A stretch of DNA of 42,605 bases from Anaerolineae bacterium (GTDB taxonomy: Bacteria > Chloroflexota > Anaerolineae > Aggregatilineales > Phototrophicaceae), in assembly GCA_020849765.1 (NCBI GenBank), contig JADLAY010000012.1:1-42605 (forward strand). The letters are read 5' to 3'. The position numbers were made by a program, and so were the translations under genes. Position 1 is the stretch's first letter; every line of letters begins with the position of its first letter. The notes under the pieces are model-generated. The model was not told where the DNA came from, searched no databases, and saw only the letters and a list, made by a program, of their open reading frames with translations. Positions 32,359-39,727 of this stretch are shown one piece after another.

Positions 32359-34011
32359 TCACCCCTCCGCCACCCAGACGGTGTGGTCGAGGGCGTTCCA
32401 GAAGGCCGCGCGCATGCCGTCGGCGCTGACCGACCAGTCGCCCTCGGCGATCGCGAACGGCTGCGTCGCCGGGTCGGTCAGGGCGATGTCGTCGCCGCTC
32501 GCCAGGTCGTAGACGCGCAGTTGATGGCTCGGCTGATCGACCTCCTGCGGCACGTAGAAGACGCTGTCCGCGTCACGCCAGCGCCAGCCGCCGAACCAGG
32601 GCAGATGTTCCGCCTGGGCACCCGCGCGCGTCTCAATCGTGTAGATGCCGCTCGCCGCCGGGTCGGGCTGGTGGAACAGGTAGAACATCAGCCTGCCGCC
32701 GCCGGGGGCCAGCGACAGCCCGCGCAGCCACTCCCACGCGCCGAGCGTGACCGTCTCGCCGCGCGTCGTGTCGTAAATGTAGAGGGCGGTCGTGGCATCC
32801 ATCCGCTGCCAGACGAGCAGCCGCGTCGCATCGAGCCAGCGGGCATTGAGACCCGGCGCGCTCGCGATCGGTGCGGCGTTCGCGCCATCGACGCCGCTGA
32901 TCCAGAGGGTGGTCGGCGCGTCGTCGCCGGTCTCGTTCTGCTGCCACATCAACAGGGCGTTATCCGGGCTGAGCGCCGGGATCGCATTACCCGTATCGAC
33001 CTGCCACTCGGCGCCATCGGCGAGGCGGCGGATGGTGGTCAGCGTCCCGTTGGAGCTGACCGTGAGCGTGCCATCGGGCGAGGTCAGCGGCGGCGGGGCG
33101 GTCGTCGCCATGCCGGTTGGCGCGCCGAGCACCACATCCCACTCGTAGATGGCCGCGCGCTGGCCCGGCGCCCCGTCGATCAGGTAGAGCAGATCCGGGT
33201 CAGTCGGGCTCCACCGCGCGCCGGGACAACAACCATCGAAGGCGACGCGGCGCAGCGCCCACGGTTCGTCGCCGATCGGTGCGGCTTCCACCGTCCCGAC
33301 CGGGGGATTGGCCGGGGAGATGTACATCTCGACCGTCGGGTAAGTGGCCGCGTAGTTGTTGAGCGGGACGCCGCCAAAGGCCACGTCCGGCTGATCGGCA
33401 TGCGTCATCCAACGGCGGGCGTTGTCGAGATCCTGCTGGAACAGCGGATAGCTGAACGGGCCGATCAGCGCCAGCGTATCCCACGGCGCGTCGATCAGCG
33501 CGGCGGGGTTGTAGGTCGTGCGGTAATCGAGCGAGCGGATCTCCAGGTGCAGATGCGGGCGCGAGTCGCAGGTCAAGTCCGGGTCGCCGCTGAGGCCGAC
33601 GTCCTGGCCGCGGACAACGCGCTGGCCGACCGTCAGCGGCGGGCGTTCGAGCAGATGACCGTAGAGGCTGACGTACCCGGCGTCGTGGCGGATCAGCAGG
33701 TTGTGCGGCGCGCTGCCGAAGCTGAGATCGTCGACCGCGACGATCTCGCCATCGCCGATCGAAACGAGCGTCGTGCCGCAGGCCATCGACAGATCGATGC
33801 CGAAGTGCAGCCGCTGCCCGGCGCGGTACCACTCATCACCGCGCAGGTAAGCACCGGTCGTGTTGCCATAGGCCTGGCCGAACAGCCACGTATTCGGCCC
33901 TGGCGGCCCGGCCACCGGCAGCGCAAACGGCTTGTTCGCATCCTGCGCGCTGGCAGGGAGGCTGAGACCGCAGAGGAGGAGAAGTATGCAGGCGAGCGCG
34001 AATCGTGGCAT
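32359..34011 (-). CDS. Secreted M23 metallopeptidase with propeller-like C-terminal region
   Basis: A 550-residue exported protein. The signal peptide MPRFALACILLLLCGLSLPASAQ is followed by an M23 (lysostaphin-like) domain at about 45-180: HFGIDLS (His and Asp metal ligands), IGDGEIVAVDD, YGHL, GQDVGLSGDP and HLHLE. The remaining 340 residues are WD40/PD40-like strands with SPDG/SPDNALL and LAPGGGRLMFYLF motifs of a propeller. M23 enzymes cut peptidoglycan cross-bridges; the fused propeller probably targets or regulates it. AGGA lies 7 nt before ATG 34011; an earlier in-frame start (34071) precedes the signal peptide and is unlikely. Confidence 0.85.
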   Translation of the reverse strand: MPRFALACILLLLCGLSLPASAQDANKPFALPVAGPPGPNTWLFGQAYGNTTGAYLRGDEWYRAGQRLHFGIDLSMACGTTLVSIGDGEIVAVDDLSFGSAPHNLLIRHDAGYVSLYGHLLERPPLTVGQRVVRGQDVGLSGDPDLTCDSRPHLHLEIRSLDYRTTYNPAALIDAPWDTLALIGPFSYPLFQQDLDNARRWMTHADQPDVAFGGVPLNNYAATYPTVEMYISPANPPVGTVEAAPIGDEPWALRRVAFDGCCPGARWSPTDPDLLYLIDGAPGQRAAIYEWDVVLGAPTGMATTAPPPLTSPDGTLTVSSNGTLTTIRRLADGAEWQVDTGNAIPALSPDNALLMWQQNETGDDAPTTLWISGVDGANAAPIASAPGLNARWLDATRLLVWQRMDATTALYIYDTTRGETVTLGAWEWLRGLSLAPGGGRLMFYLFHQPDPAASGIYTIETRAGAQAEHLPWFGGWRWRDADSVFYVPQEVDQPSHQLRVYDLASGDDIALTDPATQPFAIAEGDWSVSADGMRAAFWNALDHTVWVAEG

Positions 34012-34086
34012 GGTCGCATCCTGTAAAACTCGCGCATACTCTAGCAGGGATGGCTTACCCAGTCTATGCATTGAGATGAGCGTTGG

Positions 34087-35304
34087 CTAATGGCTCGATG
34101 ATCGGCGTCGAACCCGCCCATACAGGATCAACGTGATAGATGCGCCGAGCACACCCGTGATCAGGCCGATCAGGTTGTTTGACTCAGAGATAAGGGCCAT
34201 CGAAATGAAGAGGACACCGAGCCAGCCCGCAAAGATGAGGACGACCACAAACCAGGGGGTGTCAGCGTTGAACCTGCGCAGCGCGAACCCATTCAATGGG
34301 CCGCCAGACAGCACGACGCCGAGCAAGCGTCGGGTCAAGCTGCCGTTACCTGGCACGATCAACGTTCCGCCCAGCACCCGCTGCGTAAAGATTCCATGGA
34401 TGAGGATGCCGCAGGCGACGAAGAATAACCCGGCGAGGCTAAAGATTCCGTAGGTTGAGATCAGCCCACCGATCATACCGCTGCCGACCACGAAAATCGT
34501 GCCACGAGTGAGCGTGAGGCTGGGCGTGGACGGTGCCATCTCTGCTTGTGAGCGGCTGAGCACGGCCTTCCGTTCGCCTTGCGCGGGTGGCGCATCCGCA
34601 TTTGGCTCCGACTGGCGATCCCGATCAAGACGCGCGAACAGGCGCGCGGACGCCTGCCGACTCGATTGCAGCACGTCCTCAATTTCGCGATCGATCTTGG
34701 CGTAGATATCCTCTCGCCGGCGCATCCGCTCCAGCAGCCCGCGGGCCTCGTCTGGGCTGTCACCTTCCTGCAGCCGTTCCTTCAGCTTGAAGACGATGCT
34801 TGCCTGCTCATCGAAGCTCAGTGACGTGAGTGATTCGATCTGCTCGCGCAGCCTGCCAACGTAAGACAGCGGCACCGGTGGCGGCTCCGGCAGCGGATCG
34901 GGCAGCGAGGTCGCCATCGGCGCGCTGTTGAGCGCATTCATCAATCGGAAGGCGGCCTGCGTATCCTGAGTCGTGTAGTCGACGAATTGGATCTGCTGCA
35001 GTTCGTCCGGCAGCTGACTGATCGGGACGTTGCCGTCCATCTTGACCGGCAGCACTGGCTTACCCAGCTTGTGGGCGTAGGTGTATTCCAGCTTGCAGGC
35101 ATGCGAGTCCAGGGCTTCTGAGGTGAGGGCGAAGATGAAGACGTCGCACTGGCGAATGTGATCGAGGATTTGATCCCACCAGGACTGGCCGCCGGTCAGT
35201 TGGTGATCGAACCAGATTTCGTGGCCGGTGATGCCGAGGTCTTCGGCGAGTTTTGCGATAATCGGTTTACTTTTGCTGCTGTAACTGATGAAGATGCGAT
35301 ACAT
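34087..35304 (-). CDS. TIR-domain membrane protein (duplicate copy A)
   Basis: A 405-residue protein. A TIR domain spans about 1-130 (RIFISYSSKSK, WFDHQLTGGQSWWD, catalytic-type E73 in CKLEYTYAHKL). A Pro-rich linker (LPDPLPEPPPVPL) and a helical region with FDEQASIVFKLKERLQEGD follow. The C-terminal 140 residues hold four hydrophobic segments, with GGPLNGFALRRF between them. The TIR would be cytosolic and tethered to the membrane. The gene is a tandem paralogue of copy B. GAGGAG lies 9 nt before the ATG. An NAD-consuming or signalling role is inferred from TIR family knowledge. Confidence 0.85.
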   Translation of the reverse strand: MYRIFISYSSKSKPIIAKLAEDLGITGHEIWFDHQLTGGQSWWDQILDHIRQCDVFIFALTSEALDSHACKLEYTYAHKLGKPVLPVKMDGNVPISQLPDELQQIQFVDYTTQDTQAAFRLMNALNSAPMATSLPDPLPEPPPVPLSYVGRLREQIESLTSLSFDEQASIVFKLKERLQEGDSPDEARGLLERMRRREDIYAKIDREIEDVLQSSRQASARLFARLDRDRQSEPNADAPPAQGERKAVLSRSQAEMAPSTPSLTLTRGTIFVVGSGMIGGLISTYGIFSLAGLFFVACGILIHGIFTQRVLGGTLIVPGNGSLTRRLLGVVLSGGPLNGFALRRFNADTPWFVVVLIFAGWLGVLFISMALISESNNLIGLITGVLGASITLILYGRVRRRSSSH

Positions 35305-35704
35305 GGGAGACGTCTCCTCACGTATAGTCTTAGTTCAAAAGTAACATGTCGTTTCCCGGAAGGTGGACACTATGCCACATCGCCAATCGGTGCGCAATCG
35401 TTTGATCGCCCGGGCGGACGCGCGCCAGGGCGATTGCATCAAATCTCGCTGAACAATCACAACAGGTCAGGATAGACCTGTAGGGACGCCCCATAGGGCG
35501 TCCGCCGTGCCGGACACGCCATGGTGTGTCCCTACAAAATTGATGTGGCCTTTTACGAGCTAATGGGCGATTTTGGTGCGTTTGCCTTGGGATGGGTGCT
35601 CGCTTGCATTGTCTTATGTGCGGTACGTGTTCACAATCTACAAGCAGCAGGCGGCGTGTATGGCCCTGGCATTCCTGCGCATGACGGGTGATACCTGACG
35701 AGCT
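35305..35704. other. Upstream region of TIR copy A with element insertion
   Basis: 35305-35405 is nearly the same as 36959-37063, and 35611-35643 resembles 37104-37136. Between the two conserved blocks this copy carries about 190 extra bases including a GTAGGGACGCCCC palindromic element (35480-35535), against roughly 40 in the other copy. The conserved promoter-like pair TTGCGC-17-CATAGT lies at 35369-35397 on the minus strand. No gene is visible. Confidence 0.7.
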
Positions 35705-36958
35705 TCACGCGCGGACATTCTGATAAGCCAGATACGTGACCAGTGCCCCGCCTGCGCCGGATACCGTGCCCCAGATGATGCCGCTTGCCATGGTTGACCC
35801 GTTAGCAGAATAAAAGGAGTTTGCCAGTGTAAGCCCGCCGGCGGCGACAAGCAACCAGCCGATGACGACCAGCACCACATGCCACCAGCGTACGCGGGTC
35901 GAGACACGGCGCAACAGCAGCCCGTTGAGCGGCCCGCCCATCAGCGCAGAACGCAGCAGCCATCCGCTTGTCATGTCAGCGCGGGGGGGCGGCTGCAGCC
36001 CGCGAAAATATCGGGCCGTGTAGATGCCATGCAGGCCGTAGGAAATGGCGGTGAGCAGCAGGAAGAGGGCGAGCGTGATTGAACCGATGCCGATGCCAAA
36101 TCCAATGCCCCAAATTGCCGCTGAACCAATCACCAGGGGCAGCCAGGATCCCTTAGCGCCAGCCGCTTGTGCGGATTGGGCGGCGGGTGCCGCTTGTGCT
36201 GCCGCTTGCTTTCGCTCTCGCTTGGGCGTCGCAACGGGCGCTGCCTTGGGCTCTGCGGCCTCCTCGGCATGGTTTTCGCGTTCGCGGCGGGTGAACAGCC
36301 GCGCGGAGATCGGGCGGTTGGCTTCCAGCACGTCCTGAATCTCACGGTCGATCTTGGCGTAGAGATCGTCGCGGCGGCGCAGGCGTTCGAGCAAGCCGCG
36401 CGCTTCCTCCGTGCTGTCGCCATCCTGCAGCCGTTCCTTCAGCTTGAAGACGATGCTGGCCTGCTCGTCGAAGGTCAACTGCTGCCGGTCGATCTGTTCG
36501 CGCAGCTTGCCGACGTAGGACAGCGGCACCGGCGGCGGCTCTGGCAGCGGGTCGGGCAGCACAGGCGCCGAGGGCAGGCTGTTGAGCGCGCTGACCAGCC
36601 GGAACGCCGCCTGCGTATCCTGCGTCGTATAGTCCACGAACTGGATCAACTGCAGCTCGTCCGGCAGTTGATGAATGGGGACGTTCTCATCCATCTTGAC
36701 CGGCAGCACCGGCTTACCCAGCTTGTGGGCGTAGGTGTATTCAAGCTTGCAGGCGTACGATTCGAGCGCTTCTGACGTGAGGGCAAAGATGAAGATGTCG
36801 CACTGGCGGATCTCGCTCAGGATCGTATCCCACCAGGACTGGCCGCCGGTCAACTGGTGATCGAACCAGATCTCGTGGCCCGTAATGCCGAGATCTTCGG
36901 CCAATTTTCCGACAATCGACTTGCTTTTGCTGCTGTAACTAATGAAGATGCGATACAT
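35705..36958 (-). CDS. TIR-domain membrane protein (duplicate copy B)
   Basis: A 417-residue paralogue of copy A. The TIR domain (1-130, E73 in CKLEYTYAHKL) and helical middle (QASIVFKLKERLQDGD, YAKIDREIQDVLEANRPISARLF) are nearly identical to copy A. The linker before the membrane part diverges into a Lys/Ala/Gln-rich stretch (about 235-270), and the four hydrophobic segments are less similar, with MGGPLNGLLLRR retained. The TIR half is therefore under stronger constraint than the linker. Same ribosome binding site and upstream sequence as copy A. Confidence 0.85.
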   Translation of the reverse strand: MYRIFISYSSKSKSIVGKLAEDLGITGHEIWFDHQLTGGQSWWDTILSEIRQCDIFIFALTSEALESYACKLEYTYAHKLGKPVLPVKMDENVPIHQLPDELQLIQFVDYTTQDTQAAFRLVSALNSLPSAPVLPDPLPEPPPVPLSYVGKLREQIDRQQLTFDEQASIVFKLKERLQDGDSTEEARGLLERLRRRDDLYAKIDREIQDVLEANRPISARLFTRRERENHAEEAAEPKAAPVATPKRERKQAAAQAAPAAQSAQAAGAKGSWLPLVIGSAAIWGIGFGIGIGSITLALFLLLTAISYGLHGIYTARYFRGLQPPPRADMTSGWLLRSALMGGPLNGLLLRRVSTRVRWWHVVLVVIGWLLVAAGGLTLANSFYSANGSTMASGIIWGTVSGAGGALVTYLAYQNVRA

Positions 36959-37022
36959 GGGAGACAGCTCCTCACGTATTGTCTTAGTTCAAAAGTAACC
37001 TGGCGTTTCCACGAAGCCGCAC

Positions 37023-37051
37023 ACTATGCCACATCGCCAGAGCGCGCGCAA
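37023..37051 (-). promoter_or_regulatory. Conserved putative promoter of TIR copy B
   Basis: On the minus strand TTGCGC (37046-37051), 17 bp and CATAGT (37023-37028) are kept at the same spacing in copy A (35392-35397 and 35369-35374), within a block conserved over about 100 bp. Confidence 0.5.
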
Positions 37052-37215
37052 TCGTTTGATCAACGATGACGCGCGTACGGTGGGTGATGCGCATATCTGC
37101 AGGGTCTTATGTGGGGAAGGTGCCTAGAATCTACAACGCGAACGCCGACAGCCCACGGCCGTAGTGCGGCAGGTGGCTATCGGCGCTCAGCTCTGGTTCG
37201 AATGCGGCTGTCCGA

Positions 37216-37707
37216 TCACGCACCCCAGTACGACTTGCTGGTCAGCACCAACACCGGGTTGGCGGGATCATTGGTCGGTACGGTGACGCGGAATTCGTGT
37301 TGGCCACCCATGCCTTCGTGCATGGTGTAGCGCAGGCTGATGGTCGCTTCTTCGCCCGGACGGATGGTCGTCGAACTGACGACAGCGTTAGGCGGTCAAC
37401 ACCCCTCGATCGTTTCGACCTGCGGGTTGCTCGCGATCATGAGCGGCTGGTCGCCGACGTTGCGCACGCGGAACTGGCTCTCGACCGGGCGCTCGAATGG
37501 CTGCGGGCCATGATCGATGGTGGTCTGCTCGATCTGCGCGCGCGGTGCGCCCTCAACCTCCGCCACATACGGCGTCTGATTGCTGTTCGCCACCGCCGCG
37601 ACGATGGCCGCGATCACAGCGAGCACGACGATGACGATGCCCGGCAGCAGCCAGGTTGGCCGCTGGCCCGGCGGGCTGGCGGCTCGCTGCTGCTTCTTCT
37701 TGCTCAT
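37216..37707 (-). CDS. Putative selenoprotein, DUF1573-like, with in-frame UGA (Sec104)
   Basis: If UGA 37396-37398 is read as selenocysteine the product has 163 residues; if it is a stop, 103. Residues 19-41 are a membrane anchor, followed by a DUF1573/ASPM-type beta domain (IDHGPQPFERPVESQFRVRNVGDQPLMI). The core then runs VETIEGC-U-PPNAVVSS, TIRPGEEATISLRYTMHEGMGG and HEFRVTVPTNDPANPVLVLTS before a normal TGA. The residues after the UGA complete the same domain (PGE and NDP turns), so the gene has not simply ended. GC-U sits where relatives would be expected to carry a Cys. A SECIS-like hairpin follows (37367-37383). GGGGGAT precedes the ATG. Alternatives are a nonsense mutation of a Cys codon or a sequencing error. 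Redox or metal-handling role inferred from Cys-Sec and the Met/His motif. Confidence 0.7.
37367..37383 (-). promoter_or_regulatory. SECIS-like hairpin downstream of the UGA
   Basis: The stem GUCGUC/GACGAC with loop AGUUC begins 12 nt after the UGA. Counting U of UGA as 1, the loop has G23 and U24, the positions critical for SelB binding in E. coli fdhF. U17 is present but would be paired rather than bulged. A lower 3-bp helix (ACG/CGU) is possible. Confidence 0.6.
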
Positions 37708-37922
37708 CCGGTATCCCCCCTTGTTTGAGCTGTCAGATGTTTGTTAGGGCGTATTCTATCCCAATTTGCGATCGTTCGTAGTGGACGTTATACGGCTTTC
37801 AACTGACGAGTGTCATAAGAATCAATCCTGCAACACGTGTCCAGAATCGACGAGCCGCGCCGCGCGAATTCGACGATACTGAAGGCAGCGGCGTGTGTCG
37901 GAAACTCGAGAGGAGGATCACG

Positions 37923-38369
37923 ATGCCCGAAAAATCGCTCGCCCAGAAGCTGCTGATCAAGCCCGGCCACAAGGTTGCTGTGCTCAATGCGCCGGATGGC
38001 TACGAGGCGACCCTTGGCCCGCTGCCGGAAGGCGCCACTATCAGCCATGCGGCCAGAAGCAGCTGCGACAGTGTCCAGTTGTTCGTCTACAACAAGGCCG
38101 ATGTCGACCGCCGGGCGCCCAAGGCCATCGCTGCGGTCAAACCCGGCGGCGTGCTCTGGATCGCCTATCCCAAGAAGTCCGGCGCCATCAAAACCGACAT
38201 CTCGCGCGATCACGGCTGGGATGCCGTCTACGACGCGCTGTGGCTGCCGGTGACCCAGCTCAGCCTCGACGCCACCTGGTCGATCCTGCGCTTCCGCCCG
38301 CGCGACGAGATCAAGACGCTGACGCGCAAGTTCGGGCCGGTCACAGGGGAGACAGACGCAAAAAAATAG
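37923..38369 (+). CDS. DUF3052-family protein
   Basis: A 148-residue soluble protein with the family layout: LAQKLLIKPGHKVAVLNAPDGYEATLGPLPEGA, VQLFVYNKADVDRRAP, AVKPGGVLWIAYPKKSGAIKTDISRDHGW and a C-terminal TWSILRFRPRDE. The family is of unknown function and resembles a Rossmann-like fold without a clear cofactor motif. GAGAGGAGG lies before ATG 37923. The stop codon TAG (38367-38369) is inside the stem of the following terminator. Confidence 0.8.
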   Translation: MPEKSLAQKLLIKPGHKVAVLNAPDGYEATLGPLPEGATISHAARSSCDSVQLFVYNKADVDRRAPKAIAAVKPGGVLWIAYPKKSGAIKTDISRDHGWDAVYDALWLPVTQLSLDATWSILRFRPRDEIKTLTRKFGPVTGETDAKK

Positions 38370-38395
38370 AGCGTGATTGCTCACGCTCTACTTTT
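38361..38395. terminator. Bidirectional terminator
   Basis: A perfect 10-bp stem TAGAGCGTGA/TCACGCTCTA with a TTGC loop is flanked by an A-run and a T-run, between the convergent DUF3052 and DoxX genes. Confidence 0.9.
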
Positions 38396-38419
38396 CCCCC
38401 CTGTTTTACGCTTGTGCCG

Positions 38420-39049
38420 TCAGTCGCCGGCAGCGGGAACAGGCATTGTGTCGGGTTGCACCGCTTCAGGCTGTTGCCCACCTTCGGCGAACTTGTTGCG
38501 GTTCCACGGCGTCCCGATCAGGTTGAGCAGGAAGTAATCCGCGCCGATGAAGCCACCGATTTTCCAGGCGCCGATCAGGCCGAGTGCGACGATGAAGAGG
38601 ACCGGGTTGGTGCTGGCCGAACCTGCGAGCATGAAGTTCATGTTCATGACTGCGCCGAAGAAGGCCGCGATACCGACGAACGCACCGATGATGAGAGCGA
38701 TACCGATCAGGAGTTCACCGTAAGCGACGAGCTTGGCGAACCAGGTGTACGCATTGGCGTCGAGCAGCGACTGCAGGAAACCGCGGTACCAGTCGAAAGT
38801 GATGGGCGGGCGGCCCGCTTCGGGAATGGCGACGGCGTTCATCCAGTAGCCCTTGAGTGCTTCGCCGGTTTCCGTCCACGCCGGGACGCCGATCTTGTGG
38901 CTGGCCGCGTCAATCCACTGGTAGCCGAGCCAAACGCGGACGACCAACCACAGAATGGAGAAGCGCGCATCGCCGAACAACGTCTTGACGAACTGGGGTT
39001 CAGAGATGACCCGGTTCTGCTTACGCTGGAGAAGGTTCAAACTCAACAT
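38420..39049 (-). CDS. DoxX-family membrane protein
   Basis: A 209-residue protein with four to five hydrophobic helices: ILWLVVRVWLGYQWIDAASHK, WFAKLVAYGELLIGIALIIGAFVGIAAFFGAVMNMNFMLAG and FIVALGLIGAWKIGGF. The pattern of an early Gly-Tyr-x-Trp helix and the GELLIGIALIIG segment is typical of DoxX/DoxD relatives, some of which are subunits of thiosulfate:quinone oxidoreductases. A short Gln/Pro tail follows the last helix. GGAG lies 8 nt before ATG 39049; upstream in-frame ATGs (39085, 39118) lack one. Confidence 0.8.
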   Translation of the reverse strand: MLSLNLLQRKQNRVISEPQFVKTLFGDARFSILWLVVRVWLGYQWIDAASHKIGVPAWTETGEALKGYWMNAVAIPEAGRPPITFDWYRGFLQSLLDANAYTWFAKLVAYGELLIGIALIIGAFVGIAAFFGAVMNMNFMLAGSASTNPVLFIVALGLIGAWKIGGFIGADYFLLNLIGTPWNRNKFAEGGQQPEAVQPDTMPVPAAGD

Positions 39050-39720
39050 GATGTGCTCCGTTTCTTGAAGACTGCTTTGTTTCATTTGCGAACATGTCTC
39101 TAGGTTAGTCCTGATCAAGATTCGTCGGTAGCAGGCGAATCCCGCATCTTTTACGGAATTTATGTCAGGATTTCCCCCTCACTGGTCGGCGGGTTGTGGG
39201 GGATTTGGGTATTGGGGGCGGGGACGGGTACTCGGTGCTCAGTGCTCGGTACGCAGTAGGGATTGGTTCACGGTGCCCGGTTCACAGTTCACCGTGCCCA
39301 TTGGGGCAACGATGTAGGGACAGGCGTGCGGATCCCGGCAATTCGCGCCGATTTCGCGGATAGGGAACGGCCGTTCGTAGGGACGACCCGTGGGGTGTCC
39401 GCGCCGTACATAATCCTGAACACGGCGGACGCGCCGTTGCGCGTCCCTACGGCGATGATTGCATTTCGTAGGGCCGCCCAGGTGGTGTTCGGCAATTCGC
39501 GCCGATTTCGCGGATAGGGAACGGCCGTTCGTAGGGACAGGGCGCGCGACCGAAGGAAGTCCCTTTAGGGGACCTGTCCGCTGCCTTATGGATGGATTAC
39601 GGCGCGTCCCTATAGGGTGCCGGATATCCGGTGGCCGCCCGCTGGTTGTTGGCGCGTCGCCCGGCGTATTTCCTAATCCGCTAATTCGCTAATCCGCTAA
39701 TTCGCTAATTTGCTGTCCCG
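39050..39720. repeat. 671-bp intergenic repeat region
   Basis: No gene was found. It holds GTRCTCR heptads (39228-39255), five related heptads of GGTTCAC/GGTGCCC type (39265-39299), several GTAGGGAC palindromic elements (39314-39620) including a perfect 48-bp direct repeat (39337-39384 and 39491-39538), and the octad array 39672-39727. Confidence 0.85.
39337..39538 (+). repeat. Perfect 48-bp direct repeat (39337-39384, 39491-39538)
   Basis: Both copies begin GGCAATTCGCGCCG and end CGTTCGTAGGGAC, and they are 154 bp apart. Each runs directly into the left arm of a GTAGGGAC palindromic element. Confidence 0.85.
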
Positions 39721-39727
39721 CTAATCC
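39672..39727 (+). repeat. Octad tandem repeat (GCTAATYC)
   Basis: Seven contiguous 8-mers (CCTAATCC, GCTAATTC, GCTAATCC, GCTAATTC, GCTAATTT, GCTGTCCC, GCTAATCC). The final unit contains the stop codon (CTA on the + strand, 39721-39723) of the response regulator on the minus strand. Confidence 0.9.

Noticed and set aside
32278..34026. Long open frame (582 codons) on the + strand opposite the M23 peptidase
   Set aside because: It is an antisense shadow of a GC-rich gene. The minus-strand product has a signal peptide and M23 motifs; the + strand product is Arg-rich with no domain.
37216..37398. Treating the 103-residue version of the DUF1573-like protein as complete, with non-coding DNA after it
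   Set aside because: The frame after the UGA stays open for 59 codons and encodes the remaining strands of the same domain, so the short version would be a truncated fold.
39228..39727. Dense repeats considered as a CRISPR array
   Set aside because: Units are 7-8 bp in direct tandem or palindromes, with no 25-40 bp repeats separated by unique spacers and no cas genes.
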